This document shows positions 26,870-40,984 of a stretch of DNA of 64,000 nt, piece after piece. The DNA comes from Mantis religiosa (taxonomy: Eukaryota > Arthropoda > Insecta > Mantodea > Mantidae), in contig JAUKNK010000321.1 of NCBI GenBank assembly GCA_030765055.1, positions 248,001-312,000 on the forward strand, given 5' to 3'. The position numbers were made by a program, and so were the translations under genes. How positions within the stretch are numbered: the stretch's first letter is position 1; each line of letters begins with the position of its first letter. Under the pieces are notes generated by a model. That model was not told the origin of the DNA. It ran no database searches and saw only the letters and a program-made list of their open reading frames with translations.

Positions 26870-26889
26870 GATCCCAAATCTGACACCAC

Positions 26890-27268
26890 TGTGACTGCGT
26901 GGGTAGATTTATAAATCCTGTTTGCAGAAATCTAAAAGAACTTTTACTGCAGTAAAGAGACGTGAAATTGACAATCAGCTGTCTTTAGGGTTGACTTGGT
27001 GCATTGTTGCACGAAAACAAACGAACAAAATCACTGCCGTACCCTTCAATCGTCGACTGTCATAATAACCAACAAAACACTGCCGCTTCTAACACCTTGG
27101 AGTATTTATACTCCCTCCAGCCATTGTTTCTAGAATGCTGCAGACTTTCCGAAAAATTTCTCGGCAACAATGGACTGAATGCTCTGGAGTCTCTCTCTGG
27201 CTCTTCCTCTCCTGCCTACGTGCCCTGCTCTGGCTTGTGGCAGCGTACAACAATGCCACATGGTGACA
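26890..27268 (-). mobile_element. Gypsy A 5' LTR (with adjacent primer-binding site)
   Basis: 379 bp bounded by tgtgac and gtgaca. On the minus strand it starts tgtcaccatgtggc and holds a TATA-like ggagtataaatactcc and a polyadenylation-like region before the 3' end. Next to it lies tggtgtcagatttggg, a decayed version of the tRNA-Leu primer site that is intact in element B. Solo relatives lie at 2550-3055 and 18987-19361. Confidence 0.8.
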
Positions 27269-27459
27269 CTATGAACCTGTTTGGAGAGCATGAATTCATG
27301 AATTCAGTTGCATCATCCAAACTGCACTTGTTATGTGCTCTCTGAATGTTTTGTAATACAATATTTCAGGTAGTTACAGGTGATCTATAAATATATACGC
27401 TTATGGTAATACCTTTCAGTTGATTATTGGAACACTTTTGAGATTAAGAGTAAAGTAGA

Positions 27460-27725
27460 TAATAAGCATTCAGAAATCAAAATACAATTCCGTTTCAATT
27501 CTGCAGGTTTACCAAACATTGTGGGTACAATTGACTTCATGCATGTTACCATTTTGTACCCATATGGTGAACGTGAAGAACTTTTCCAAAACTATAAAGT
27601 GCATTTCTCTTTTTGACATGCCAATGATCTGCAATGCATATATGAAGATTGGGAACACTTCCAAACAATTTTAAGCTACTCTTCAGTGTGTTTCCCGTTA
27701 CTTGAGGTATTAAACTTATCTGTCA
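27460..27725 (+). pseudogene. Harbinger-like transposase remnant
   Basis: The plus strand reads FRFNSAGLPNIVGTIDFMHV followed by TILYPYGEREELFQNYKVHF. This resembles the first catalytic region of PIF/Harbinger (HARBI1-type) transposases, whose consensus is about FPNVIGxIDGTHVxIxxP. The Asp is present. A stop follows after KVHFSF and only weak similarity continues. No terminal repeats were found. Confidence 0.55.
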
Positions 27726-29300
27726 CAACTTCCCACATATTTCTCTTCTAGCATCTTTACATGTTTTTGCACTCTAAATTGTTACAATGTATTTTCAATA
27801 ACTACACCAGAAAACATTTATCTCTTTCACTGTTATTAATCCTCATTTTCCTACAGCATATCATCTTATCCAGTGACAAGGTTAGTAAACTATAAATGAG
27901 TGAACAGACGGAATATATGTGCAGTGAAAGTAGACTACAGTGAAATAGAGTTAGAGAACACCAGTGAAATGTATAATGTAAACTGAATAAGAGTTATGAT
28001 AAGATAAGCGGAGAATGAGAGCAAATAAAATTGAGGGGAAGAGTGGGAACAGGATAAGTTAATGAAGAAATGTGGAGGAAATATTCATAAAATGAAAATG
28101 GAGATGGGGAAGAGTAGCCTGCTATACATATGATATTATAACCATGGTATTCGGATGTGTAGAAGTCTAGGATAAATTTAAAATACCGCAAATAGAGGGA
28201 AGTTGCAAGATATTGTCACATGTATGGTTGAGAAATACATGAAAGCATATAGAATTTTCGAATCTTATTATTCAATGCTCACTTCCTGTGACTTGACTCG
28301 TCTGCACATTCTGCTCACTTCCTGTGACTTGACTCGTCTGCACATTCTAAACTCTTCATTCTGCTGATTTATGAGAACAGCACTTTGCAAATTTCTCATG
28401 ACTTTAGCTTATGACATCAGTTTCCTGTTTACTCATATTGACCATGTACAGGTCGCTGGACATGGACTTTGCCGACTAAAGTAATCTGAGTCACATATGT
28501 ACCGAATTACAGTGAGGATGTTTTTTAAGGAATATCCTAAGCTCTGCTGGGAAATGCCAATTTCACAATATGTTGCCACACTGAAAGTAACAGTAAAGAC
28601 TGCGTATTATGGCAGTCGTGGGTCACTGAAGTGGTTCATTCTAGTTTCAGTCTTCCAAAGGTCATGCTGATCTTAGAATCAGGTTCATCATGCCGCCCTT
28701 CAGTGATGGCTACTCTACATTCTGTAACCCTACATGGCTACACATCCTCAAGGTAAGCCTTTATGGGTCTTTAATATAATAATTGAACAGTTATAACTAT
28801 TTCACCCCTACGTCTCCTCAAGACTTGGGGAGTGCATTATACTTAGACAATAATAATTTGGCTATTTTAAATTGGCATATTATAGAACTCTGTGTTACCT
28901 CTATCTCTACGTATCTCTGATCTAGCTCCCATCTTGCTCTAACAGTTAACTTTACCATCTGCTCCCATATCCTTTCAGCTACACTCCTATTTGCAGAATA
29001 GACTGTAAAACATTTTGGTGAAATCCATCTCAGTATACAGTTTACTCACTTTTTAAATATATATAAAGCATGAAAGTGCACTGAGTGTCTAGCCTAATAG
29101 TAAAAGGGCCAGGGTCCAGCTCAAAGTACACCAAGGTGAATTTTCTTTAGTACTCAAACTGTATATCATATAACCACAGCCATGATCACATCAAGTATAT
29201 TGTGTAAGCAAAACAATACTCCAGGACTGATGAGCTCTCATTTCTACAGTGGAGCAAATTGTAGCCGACCTCTCCAACAGAAAATTACTTGCACAGTAAA
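27726..29300. other. No gene; 36-bp tandem duplication inside
   Basis: AT-rich DNA. The only structure I see is an exact direct duplication of 36 bases (28277-28312 and 28313-28348, unit beginning gctcacttcctgtgact). Confidence 0.5.
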
Positions 29301-29336
29301 TTACTTCTGTATTAGTCTATTCCATAATACAGGCTT

Positions 29337-29342
29337 GTTTAT
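29337..29342 (-). promoter_or_regulatory. Candidate polyadenylation signal of TBRG1-like gene
   Basis: AATAAA on the minus strand about 195 bases past the stop codon of the last coding exon. Its use as the real signal is inferred. Confidence 0.4.
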
Positions 29343-29536
29343 TAAATGTTACTTCTGAAGTAGTTTACTCCATCATGGAGAAGGATATATTACACGAGAG
29401 AGAACATCATTTACAACAAACAAAACAGGGTTTAATTAAATGAATTCAAAGAACAAATAACAATCATGACATAATTAAATCTCTCAAAGTGTAACTGGAG
29501 TTATTAAGAAGCTTGTCCGATCCCTCCTCCTGTATG

Positions 29537-29632
29537 TCAGATGAATTTGCTCAATCCAATACTGAGCTGAAGTGCTTCAAAGTTTATTGAGGAATCGTTC
29601 TCTTCCATTACAGGTTCTCCTGTACTATTCAT
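29537..29632 (-). CDS. TBRG1: TBRG1-like gene, last coding exon
   Basis: A 32-codon terminal exon after a good acceptor (cttgtattggtttcag|atg) that ends in TGA. It encodes MNSTGEPVMEENDSSINFEA followed by LQLSIGLSKFI. The core ENDSSINFEALQ corresponds to the segment just after FYR-C in vertebrate TBRG1 (as I recall it, ...ENDAAMSFEAFQ...). The exon starts in phase 0, matching the phase-0 end of the FYR-C exon at 41839-42070, so the two splice cleanly. TBRG1 (also called NIAM) is a nuclear growth-inhibitory protein studied in mammals; its insect role is unknown to me. The C-terminus here is far shorter than in vertebrates. Confidence 0.6.
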   Translation of the reverse strand: MNSTGEPVMEENDSSINFEALQLSIGLSKFI

Positions 29633-29639
29633 CTGAAAC

Positions 29640-31140
29640 CAATACAAGAAAGCACATTTAGAAGCTCAGAAACATCATTTTGTGGCGTACAGAAGCAGTA
29701 GCCAACATTTTTTGGTAGTTCTCTTGGAAAGGTCAAATCAGACTGAAAAACTAAATGTCTAACCTAAATTTGAACACATCAGCAGCTTCCATGCTCCCTC
29801 TCTAACCAAGTGAACTACCATGGCAACACGCCTTAACATGACATTAAATAAAACGGATTCACATTTTGCCTAGTAAACGACAAGGCATTCTAAAGTTTAT
29901 TTTTAGCTAACATACTATAAAGGCAACTTATAGTCTCAATACGTACTTCAAGTCTTAGGCTTCATAGTTAAACAACATTAAGTCAATCAATGATAAAGGT
30001 TTGTTATATTACATGGCAACCCTTGCACAATCTTCCCTTGACATCTAACATGATTTCAGACCAGCAATTCCCACTCGAAATTGTACTGGCACCACACAAC
30101 ACATTGTTACTACTGCATCAGGCCAAGTCGGTCAGATGCTTCTAGTAAACTTTGTGTGTCACTTATCTGTGTTAATTTTCAAAGTTTACTTTAAACCTGA
30201 ATCTCTTCACCATGTGTGCACAGAGATGCACAAAGATTTTCAAATATGTAAAATCTGTATTTATTAAAACAATATAATGCACATCATAATTAATAAATTT
30301 GAAACAGCTTCAGGTCAAATGTTAGACAAGAAACACAGGAGGTAAAGATGAGTTTTAACAGAAAATAAACTAAATGAAATCAGTGCCACTTTGAGCATCA
30401 CCTCGAAAATTGCTAAACAGTTTACAGTGAACACTTGCAGTAGATGATAATGGACTTCAGAAAACCCTGTGCTATTTCATGAAATAGCCTGCTCTGCCCT
30501 GAGAGTTGGAGTTAACTGTGCAATAAGTGTCAAGAATATAAATGGGTCCATGTTATATAATGAAATTATAAGGTGCAATATTGGTGATTAATTCCTGTTT
30601 CAATTAAATGTATCTAAAATGCTCTCTGACTATGACTTTTACATTTCTTTTAGTTGACATATGTCATATTTTTCACAATCTTGAAAATTTATTTGATCTG
30701 ATCTGGATCTATTGATATGTGAGATTTCAACGGACATGCTCCTTATCTACTCCTGTTATAAATTCTTTACTTAATCTACCCCATTATGTTCAGTCAATAC
30801 AAATATGGAATAACACCACTTAACTGAACTAACAGACTAGACTGGGCTGGACTATGCTACGGAAGTCCAAGCTTAGTCTATTGTACCTATGCCCCAAGTG
30901 GGGCACCCCCAGAAAGGATGAGGCGACAGAAGACAGAGGGCAGTCATCTCAAGGAAGCACACCAATGCAGAGGGCAGGTTTCCCACAATTAACCAGTTGA
31001 AAACTCCTCAGCAGGCCTATGCAACTTGCATCCTACCCTACTATGGTCTGGAAACGGCCCCACCAGATTGGGTTCAGAGACCGGAGACCATCCTACAGAG
31101 GAGGAAGTTTTACCAAGGGGATATTATCCTGCCATGCAAC
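29640..31140. other. Intronic; no gene, one GC-rich unassigned patch
   Basis: AT-rich intron-like DNA. The segment 30830-31140 is GC-richer, with an open stretch (TPQQAYATCILPYYGLETAP...) that I cannot assign. It ends at the 15-bp direct repeat bordering a PLE hairpin. Confidence 0.4.
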
Positions 31141-31155
31141 ACCAAGACACCCTTT

Positions 31156-31290
31156 CTTGGAAGTGTTGAAAACAGTGTTGTTATGATAAATTAACTTTAA
31201 AGAGAGTCGATTAAAGACACTAGACAACAGAAGTAAGTAATTTAAAAGTAAGTGTTGTCTAGTGTCTTTAATCGACTCTCTTTAAAGTTA
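31156..31290. mobile_element. 135-bp PLE-terminus hairpin insertion with 15-bp TSD
   Basis: The insert is flanked by identical accaagacacccttt (31141-31155 and 31291-31305). Inside, perfect 39-base inverted arms (31191-31229 and 31253-31291; the last base overlaps the repeat) surround a 23-base spacer. The arm text (gtgttgtctagtgtctttaa and adjacent) and the outer cttggaagtgttgaaaacag occur at the ends of the PLEs ending near 52015, 60610 and 62110. I infer a minimal PLE-derived insertion made of two inverted termini. Confidence 0.75.
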
Positions 31291-31305
31291 ACCAAGACAC
31301 CCTTT

Positions 31306-31800
31306 AAGAGGTCGTCAGATGAGAGATGATATGAAATTATAATGGGGACAGAGCCTTTCAGATAAAGCATTTTTTTCAGTTTTTTCTCGGTTACCACGTT
31401 TTTCTTATGTTGTTTTAGTATTACCAACATCTGAAAAGGAAACAAACCTAAAAGCAGAATCAACTGCTGGTATTTCAGAATTCATTACGCAATGTTTATT
31501 TTTTAAAATAAATATCTTTTCCCAAACTATTAAATCTATCGGACCATTTAATTGTTTCAATAATTTAACTTCGGGATTTATTTCATGGTTAAATAACCAA
31601 AAATGATCTGCTATGGCCAATTTATCAGTTTTTTTATACTTAATGTCATGAAAATGTTCTTTCGTTCTGGTTCCCAAATTACGTTCTGTCTTTCCAATAT
31701 AAACCTGATCACAATCTAAAGAATTAAATTGATAAATACCCGATTTTTTATTGTTAGGAATTTTATCTTTTTAGAAAAATGTAGTAAATTTTTAATGCTA
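31306..31800 (-). pseudogene. PLE GIY-YIG endonuclease end
   Basis: The minus strand reads ...NLGTRTKEHFHDIKYKKTDK, AIADHFWLFNHEINPEVKLL and VWEKIFILKNKHCVMNSEIP, which matches the C-terminal GIY-YIG domain and tail of Penelope-like elements (compare TRAKEHFRNIKYKQLEKSAF at 60085-60519). The GIY end lies near the palindrome centre (SGIYQFNSLDCDQVYIGKT-like text). It is the left arm of a larger imperfect inverted repeat. Confidence 0.75.
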
Positions 31801-31814
31801 TATTTTGAGGAACT

Positions 31815-32110
31815 AAAGTTAAAGTTGTTATAACTTTAGTTCCTCAAAATAAATATAGTATTAAAAATTTATGTTTTTCTAAAAAAAGATAAAATTCCTA
31901 ATAATAAAAACAATTAAATGGCCTGATAGATGTAATAGTTTGGGAAAAATATTTATTTTAAAAAATAAATATTGCGTAATGAATTTTTGAAGTAGCAGCA
32001 GTTGATTTTGGTTTTAGGCTTGTTTCGTTTTTAAATTTTGGTAATACTAAAACAACATAAGAAAAACGTGGTAACCGAGATTTCCTTGACAGCGGAGTTT
32101 GTTTCCTTTG
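31815..32110 (+). pseudogene. Inverted, internally deleted copy of the same PLE end
   Basis: Mirrors 31378-31800: tagtttgggaaaaatattta, aaataaatattgcgtaatga and actaaaacaacataagaaaa occur here in opposite orientation and matching order. About 130 bases of the GIY core are missing. The two arms meet at a tight hairpin around 31814. Confidence 0.7.
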
Positions 32111-32622
32111 GACTGAGGAGGCAAGCGATTTGTTTGTGAGATTGATTTCCATTAGAAAGGAGTATTAACACTAATTTCTTAAGATAAGTGGAACCTTAGT
32201 GGCAAATATTTATATTTGTGTAATATTTATTGCTTTATTTTCTACGTAAGCATGTAATAATGTTCATTACAAAACTATTGCTGTAGGTAGTAATTAAATA
32301 TGCAAGATAATTTCATAAATACTGTGTGTAACCTTTTAAGGAATTTTCTTCTCACAGTGGCATTTGATAAGCATTATATTTGTTGTTAGTGATTTACTGT
32401 TTTGTTCCACAGGCCCAAGTTAACTTAGAAATAAGTTTTATGCTACTGATAGAGCCATAATTCAACATTTTCCAAAATGATCTGAAAGTAAATTTGTAGT
32501 GTTTATTACCTCTAATGCTTTGAATTCCTCATCTGCAAGTTCTTATTGCAACATGCTTTCTTTTCACTGATATATTAAATGTAAATAAACCACACTGATA
32601 AACATCAACAGAAAATAATAAA
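32111..32622. other. No recognisable gene
   Basis: AT-rich intronic sequence without motifs. Confidence 0.4.
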
Positions 32623-32647
32623 GGGCAATTCAAATTGATGGACCCAT

Positions 32648-33125
32648 TTTATTTATTTATTTTATTTGCATCTGTAGACCATGAATACATGATAAAAATT
32701 TTGTCATAATTTTACAATATCAACATATTTACAAATGCAGATTTACGTTTACATAGCAGCAGTATACATGGTAAAATAATTGTCTTTTACAAGCAGTGTT
32801 ATATATTAGTGTGCTTATTACAGTTGCTTGAGTAAAAGTCTTCAATATTTTAAAAGCAGTGATCCAATAAAAGAGTTGTCAATGCACATTTAAAACAATC
32901 TACACTAGTAATGCTCTTAAGTGAGTCTGGTAAGGCATTGAATAATTTCAACCCTGTTACAATAAAACTGTCTGCAAATAGTGAACTATTATGAGATATC
33001 ATTCTTCTGTTGAGTCTATATCTGGTTTTGTAGGAATGTACACACGAGTTTCTTTTGAATGAGCTAATATTTTGATAGGTATATAACAGAACATCTCTTA
33101 TGTATAGGCAACGTAATAAATTTAT
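32648..33125 (-). mobile_element. LINE 3' end inserted into the DDE transposon
   Basis: The minus strand encodes a typical C-terminal segment of a non-LTR polyprotein: YKTRYRLNRRMISHNSSLFA, then GLKLFNALPDSLKSI and FKCALTTLLLDHCF. This ends in a 3' UTR and an A-rich tail (aaataaaataaataaataaa on the minus strand) that abuts the transposon terminal repeat. It is 5' truncated at the shared word aataaattta, which may be the target sequence. Confidence 0.65.
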
Positions 33126-33198
33126 TCTGTGCAATCTAGTGAACATATTGTAATGTGAGACATGTGCTAAGAATGGTAAACTCTCAAAGCTTTTTTAG

Positions 33199-33390
33199 TC
33201 ATATCAAGTGTTCTATGTGAGCACCTTGCATAACATGACATACATCAAGCCAATAGCCTATCTCCTGCCAAACCTTATGTAGTTTGTTGCAGTCAATCTC
33301 TGCACTGGTTGCTGTGATGCGGGCATGAAGGTCGTCCACTGTGGTTTCATTTTCAACTGTTATGAGTGTGTAGGAAGCTGGTAAGGAAAA
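33199..33390 (-). pseudogene. DDE transposase C-terminus, inverted
   Basis: The minus strand reads VDDLHARITATSAEIDCNKL, then KVWQEIGYWLDVCHVMQGAH and IEHL. This C-terminal block (RVWxExxYRLDVCRVxxGxHIEHL) is characteristic of a widespread insect mariner-superfamily transposase. It faces away from the N-terminal part that starts directly beside it at 33391. Confidence 0.7.
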
Positions 33391-34015
33391 TGGCTGTGGC
33401 TGGAGAACAGAAGTCATTCTGTGGTCTTGATTAACATGAAAACAAGTCTGTGATTAGTGTTCAATGGCATTTCCATACCACATATGAAAGAGACCCATCT
33501 ACTGGAAAAGTCATTCATGCAAGAAATGCAAAATTCAGAGACATGGGCTGCATCTGTAAGCAAACGTAGACTGGCCATCCTTCAGCTGAGGAAGAGACAG
33601 TGGATTGTGTTCACACCAGTTTCATGCGGAGTCTGCAGAAGTCCATCTACCGGGCAGCCAGGCAACTTGAACTTCCACAGACAACTATTTGGCACATTTT
33701 GTGAAAACTTTTATAAATGAGACCCTACTGCTTGCAACTGCTGCAGGCCTTAAAAATTATGACACTGATTATATGCTGCTCGAGTGTCTTTCTGTGCTGA
33801 TTTTCTCGCATTAATGGAAGAAGATGGGTTCTCCAAAAAGGTAATTTTCGGTGAAGAAGCAACTTTTCACCTTTCAGCACTGTGAATAAACACAACATAA
33901 GGATCAGGGGAACTTCTGATCCCCATAAAATTTTGGAACACCAATGCGATTCTCCCAAGGCAAATGTGTTATGTGCCATTTCCCATGAGAAGGTGACCTT
34001 TTTTGTTCCCTGAAG
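33391..34015 (+). pseudogene. DDE transposase N-terminal half
   Basis: The plus strand in three frames reads MAVAGEQKSF, VIHARNAKFRDMGCI, TSFMRSLQKSIYRAARQLEL, PQTTIWHIL, MRPYCLQLLQA and FGEEATFHLSAL (first catalytic acidic region). It then reads IRGTSDPHKILEHQCDSPKA and stops near the PLE junction at ~34015. This is the same family as the C-terminal pieces on either side. The region between the first catalytic motif and the C-terminus is gone. Confidence 0.75.
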
Positions 34016-34016
34016 A

Positions 34017-35225
34017 AATAGAACAACTTTAACAACTTACAGAAATTTGTATCAATCAGAATTTTTCAGTTTTAATGGACAGATCTATAAACAGAAGACA
34101 GGGCAAACCATTGTCTCCCTTCTTAGCAGATTTATTCATGACTGCTGTTGAAACCCATAAAAAAACTTTTGCAAGTTATTTCAAAGTTTGATATCATTAT
34201 ATTGATGACATTTTTGCAATAGTACCTAAAAGATTCATACAAGATGCCCTTAGACTTCTGAATATTCAGAATCTAGCCATAAAATTTACAATGGAAACAG
34301 AAAAAGATGGAGTTCTTCCGTTTCAAAATTAAAAAAATGTACAGCAAACTCACTTTTGGTATTTACAGGAAACTGACACACATGGATAACTATATTAAGA
34401 GCAGCAGTTTCAACCCAAAACAACACCAATATGCAATTTTCAGTAGTTTAATCTTGTGTATGATCAACTTTCCACTGAGCAGAGAAGATTATCAAGAAGA
34501 ATACCTACACATAAAAAAGGTAGCTATGTCTAACAATTTCAACCCAAACCTTTTGGACAAAAGATTAACAAATTCAACAAGGCCAAGAAACTAAAAGAAA
34601 CCACCACCCTGGAATCTGTACAGGCCAAAGAGAGAAACATTTTCACACAATATAGTTCCTGCAACTCAAAATAGATTCAATGTCAAGAATTTGTTAAAGA
34701 GCGCCCCCCCCCACCAAAAAAATTCAATTACTGCAAAAGAGAAAGCAGGAATCTATGAGATCAAATGTGAAGCTTGCTTTATTATATATAAAGGAAAACC
34801 AAAAAGAAATATTGCAATCAGAACAAAAGAACATATAAGAAACATTAAAAACGGTGAAGTAGAAAAATCAGCAATTGCTTTTCATTTTTTGAATACCACA
34901 CATGACATTAATTTGGAAAAAGCTTTACTATAACATGTTTATTATCCCATAGATCTTTCCATATAGGAAATATCTTCGTCAATAAAAATCGTCATAGATC
35001 TTGAATTTTGAAACCCTACCATTGGACACCTTTGACAAATACATCATACCATCTACCGACGACATGGAGAAGGAGGAAAACACTACAATTTGCACTAGTC
35101 GAGGCTCAGCTGATGATGGGAAATAGAGCTCTTGAAACATGTCCTGTGAAGAACAGTGTGAGTGAAGCAACATGTCAATATCTTCTCTATTCACTTTTAT
35201 TTTAACTTGTGCTTCACTGTCTCTA
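34017..35225 (+). mobile_element. Penelope-like element, 5' truncated
   Basis: RT core: GKPLSPFLADLFM (about 34115), the catalytic box YIDDIFAIVPKRF (about 34198), then the thumb (GIYRKLTHMDNYIKSSSFNP, KQHQYAIFSSL). The GIY-YIG endonuclease follows: GIYEIKCEACFIIYKGKP (34747), IRTKEHIRNIKNGEVEKSAI, AFHFLNTTHDINLEKALL. Stops break it into pieces. The fingers part of the RT is missing. A hammerhead-like segment lies near the 3' end (35107-35146). It separates the transposase halves. Confidence 0.85.
35107..35146 (+). ncRNA. Hammerhead-like motif at PLE 3' end
   Basis: CAG-CTGATGA ... GAAAC-AT-GTC-CTG. The conserved CUGAUGA and GAAA boxes are both present, a 3-bp stem I (CAG/CTG) closes the fold, and acatgt forms the short palindromic stem III. 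Stem II (tggg...ctct) is weak. PLEs are known to carry hammerhead ribozymes in their terminal repeats. Activity here is not shown. Confidence 0.4.
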
Positions 35226-35235
35226 TGCTTCCTTT

Positions 35236-35444
35236 AATTTTTAAACTATACCAAGGTTTGGCAGGAGACAGACTATCAGCTTGATGTATGTCATCTTATG
35301 CAAGGTGTTCACATAGAACGCTTGTGATATGACTGAAAAAAAAAGCTGAGAGTTCATTGTCTAAGCACATGTCTCACGTTATGATATGTTCATTATATTG
35401 CACAGAATAAATTTATGAATTCGGGTCCATCATTTTGAATTGCC
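35236..35444 (+). pseudogene. DDE transposase C-terminus and right terminal repeat
   Basis: The plus strand reads YQLDVCHLMQGVHIERL followed by a non-coding 3' end and the terminal repeat. It is highly similar to the inverted copy at 33130-33330, including the text cacatgtctcac and attgcacagaataaatttat. Confidence 0.7.
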
Positions 35445-38339
<2,895 letters not shown>

Positions 38340-38574
38340 TGTAACAGAGCATATCTAAGTCTGCAATTTTCAAGTTTAGAATATCTGGACACATTCTTAA
38401 TTTATGGATAAATTCACAGCAAATCTTTATCTGCTCAATGATATCATGCCAAAGGATATCCTGACAGGATGGTGCCAAAGTACTATAGTTGCCTTATGCT
38501 AGGGGGTCTGTCATACAGGTAGTGTAATTTTAAACTATTATAATTTAAGAGGACTGTAGAAATCGATATAGAAG

Positions 38575-39370
38575 AGGAAATGTTAAATTTGGTTAATGAA
38601 AATCCTGATCATAACCGGTGCAATATTGTTTGTGAGGTGGATGTGTTACACTGGATTGTACTTAAAGTACAGCTACTGCAACCATATTACATCCAGCAAG
38701 TACAAAGTTTATCAACAAAATACTTAAATCTACTTCCTGGATTTTCTGAGTGGCTTCTTCGTCAGTTTGCTCAAAACCTAGATTTTGCAGCAGATGTGTT
38801 TGTGACAGACAAAGTCTGTTTCACACAAAGCGGCATCACGAACATTCACAACATATAAAAATAGACAGAGAACCAGAAACTTATACAACAGTGAAATTTT
38901 TAGCATTGATTGTTATTAACATTTGGACCACTGTCACCTTACTGGACTATTCCTCCTTCCACTGCACTTGACTGGTATAGTATATTGGCAATTTTTGAAG
39001 TATCAATTGCCTAACCTTTTGGACATAAGGAGGAACACGTGGCTCCTTCATGACAGTGCACCATCCCACATCACCCTTGAAGTTCATTTTCAAATGATGA
39101 AGAGTGCACAAACCTTATATCGGTACTGGACTTGTAACTTGCCCCCCATAGATCGCCAGACTTGGATTACCTAGAATTTTTTGGAGAGACATGAAAAACA
39201 ACGTGTATGCAGGTAAAATAGAAGCTGAGATGAGCTGCAACACATTCTTTAAACAACTGAGGAAATTAGGAACAACACAGACTGCATGAGAACTGGCTAA
39301 AAAGGCCAGTCTGTAGATAGCTGAAGGCTATCTACAAGGAAATGGTGGAAAAATTGGAATACTTCTTCTT
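38575..39370 (+). pseudogene. Mariner-superfamily transposase remnant
   Basis: The plus strand in several frames reads MLNLVNENPDHNR, a helix-turn-helix region, VLKVQLLQPYYIQQVQSLST, FSEWLLRQFAQNLDFAADVF, VTDKVCFTQSGITNIHNI (first catalytic Asp), then LTGIVYWQFLKYQLPNLL and RRNTWLLHDSAPSHITLEVH (second Asp), and YAGKIEAEMSCNTFF near the end. This motif order matches a common insect DDE transposase family with ...HDGAPAH.... Terminal repeats were not located. It is strongly decayed. Confidence 0.75.
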
Positions 39371-39375
39371 AACTG

Positions 39376-39575
39376 GAAATAATCATTTCTTCCACACCAT
39401 CTATGTGTAGGCTAAGGTTTCAATGAGTAGACCCAAACTAAAACATTTAATGCCATAGCTGGGATTTGAACCACGGATCTCCAACTCTCCGTGCAGTTGC
39501 TCTAACCACCTGAGCTACTATGGACAACATGCTGACCTGACGTTAAATTCTTCAACTTACATACATATGGGAAAC
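39376..39575 (-). repeat. SINE family 2, minus copy
   Basis: Reads on the minus strand as tRNA head (gtagctcaggtggttagagc, then the B box ggttcaaatcccagc), then the body ccttagcctaca and gaaatgatta. It stands head-to-head with the next copy. Confidence 0.75.
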
Positions 39576-39587
39576 ATGTGACTCTGG

Positions 39588-39895
39588 TTGGCCATAGTAG
39601 GTCAGTTGGTTAGAGCAAATGCTCGGACATTGGGAGACCTGTGGTTCAAATCCTGGCTATGTCATTGAATTTTTCGCTCTGGCTCTACTCATTGAAACCT
39701 TAGCCTACACACGGCTGGTGTGGAAGAAATGATTATTTCGACCAATTTACCTGAATAACATAGTGGTTTAACTATGAATCCTGGAACATAAGTACCTACA
39801 ACATAGTAAGTCGCCACAAAAGGTGCATGTCTCATAGCATATGAGAACCCCTAGTGGTCTACCAGGAAACATATGAGTCAGTTGGAACATTTAAT
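39588..39895 (+). repeat. SINE family 2, complete copy
   Basis: tRNA head (GTAGGTCAGTTGGTTAGAGC, then GGTTCAAATCCTGGC), body (ccttagcctacacacggctg, gaagaaatgatta), and the 3' part gtaagtcgccacaaaaggtg, cccctagtggtctaccagg. This is the best reference copy of the family in the window. Confidence 0.8.
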
Positions 39896-39899
39896 GTCA

Positions 39900-39995
39900 T
39901 CTCGGCATGTTGGCTATAGTAGCTCAGTGGGTTAGAGCAACTGCATAGAGAGCAGGAGATCCGTGGTTCAAATCCCAGCTATAACACTGAATTAC
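39900..39995 (+). repeat. SINE family 2, second head in tandem
   Basis: A second tRNA head (agtagctcagtgggttagag, ggttcaaatcccagc) follows directly after the 3' end of the previous copy, then breaks off after ~90 bases. It suggests a tandem or dimeric SINE. Confidence 0.7.
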
Positions 39996-40956
<961 letters not shown>

Positions 40957-40984
40957 GTTAAATTTAGAGGTGCAGAAATCCAGC

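Larger units (their letters stand above)
22818..27268 (-). mobile_element. Gypsy LTR retrotransposon A, decayed, 3' truncated
   Basis: A Ty3/gypsy-type element on the minus strand with its 5' LTR at 26890-27268, a primer-binding site beside it, then gag, zinc knuckle, protease region, RT, RNase H and integrase in gypsy order. The integrase end abuts a degenerate tandem repeat and no 3' LTR is seen. Many stops and frameshifts occur. It is related to element B at 52778-55800, since gag and primer site are closely similar. Confidence 0.9.
32623..35444. mobile_element. Composite DDE transposon with nested insertions
   Basis: Terminal inverted repeats gggcaattcaaattgatgga (32623) and the complement of its counterpart tccatcattttgaattgcc (35426-35444) bound the interval. 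Inside, in order, lie a LINE 3' end (minus), the transposase C-terminus inverted (33199-33390), the transposase N-terminus (33391-34015, plus), a PLE (34017-35225) and a second transposase C-terminus (plus). The left half is therefore an inverted copy of the right end. No clean target duplication was found. Confidence 0.7.
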
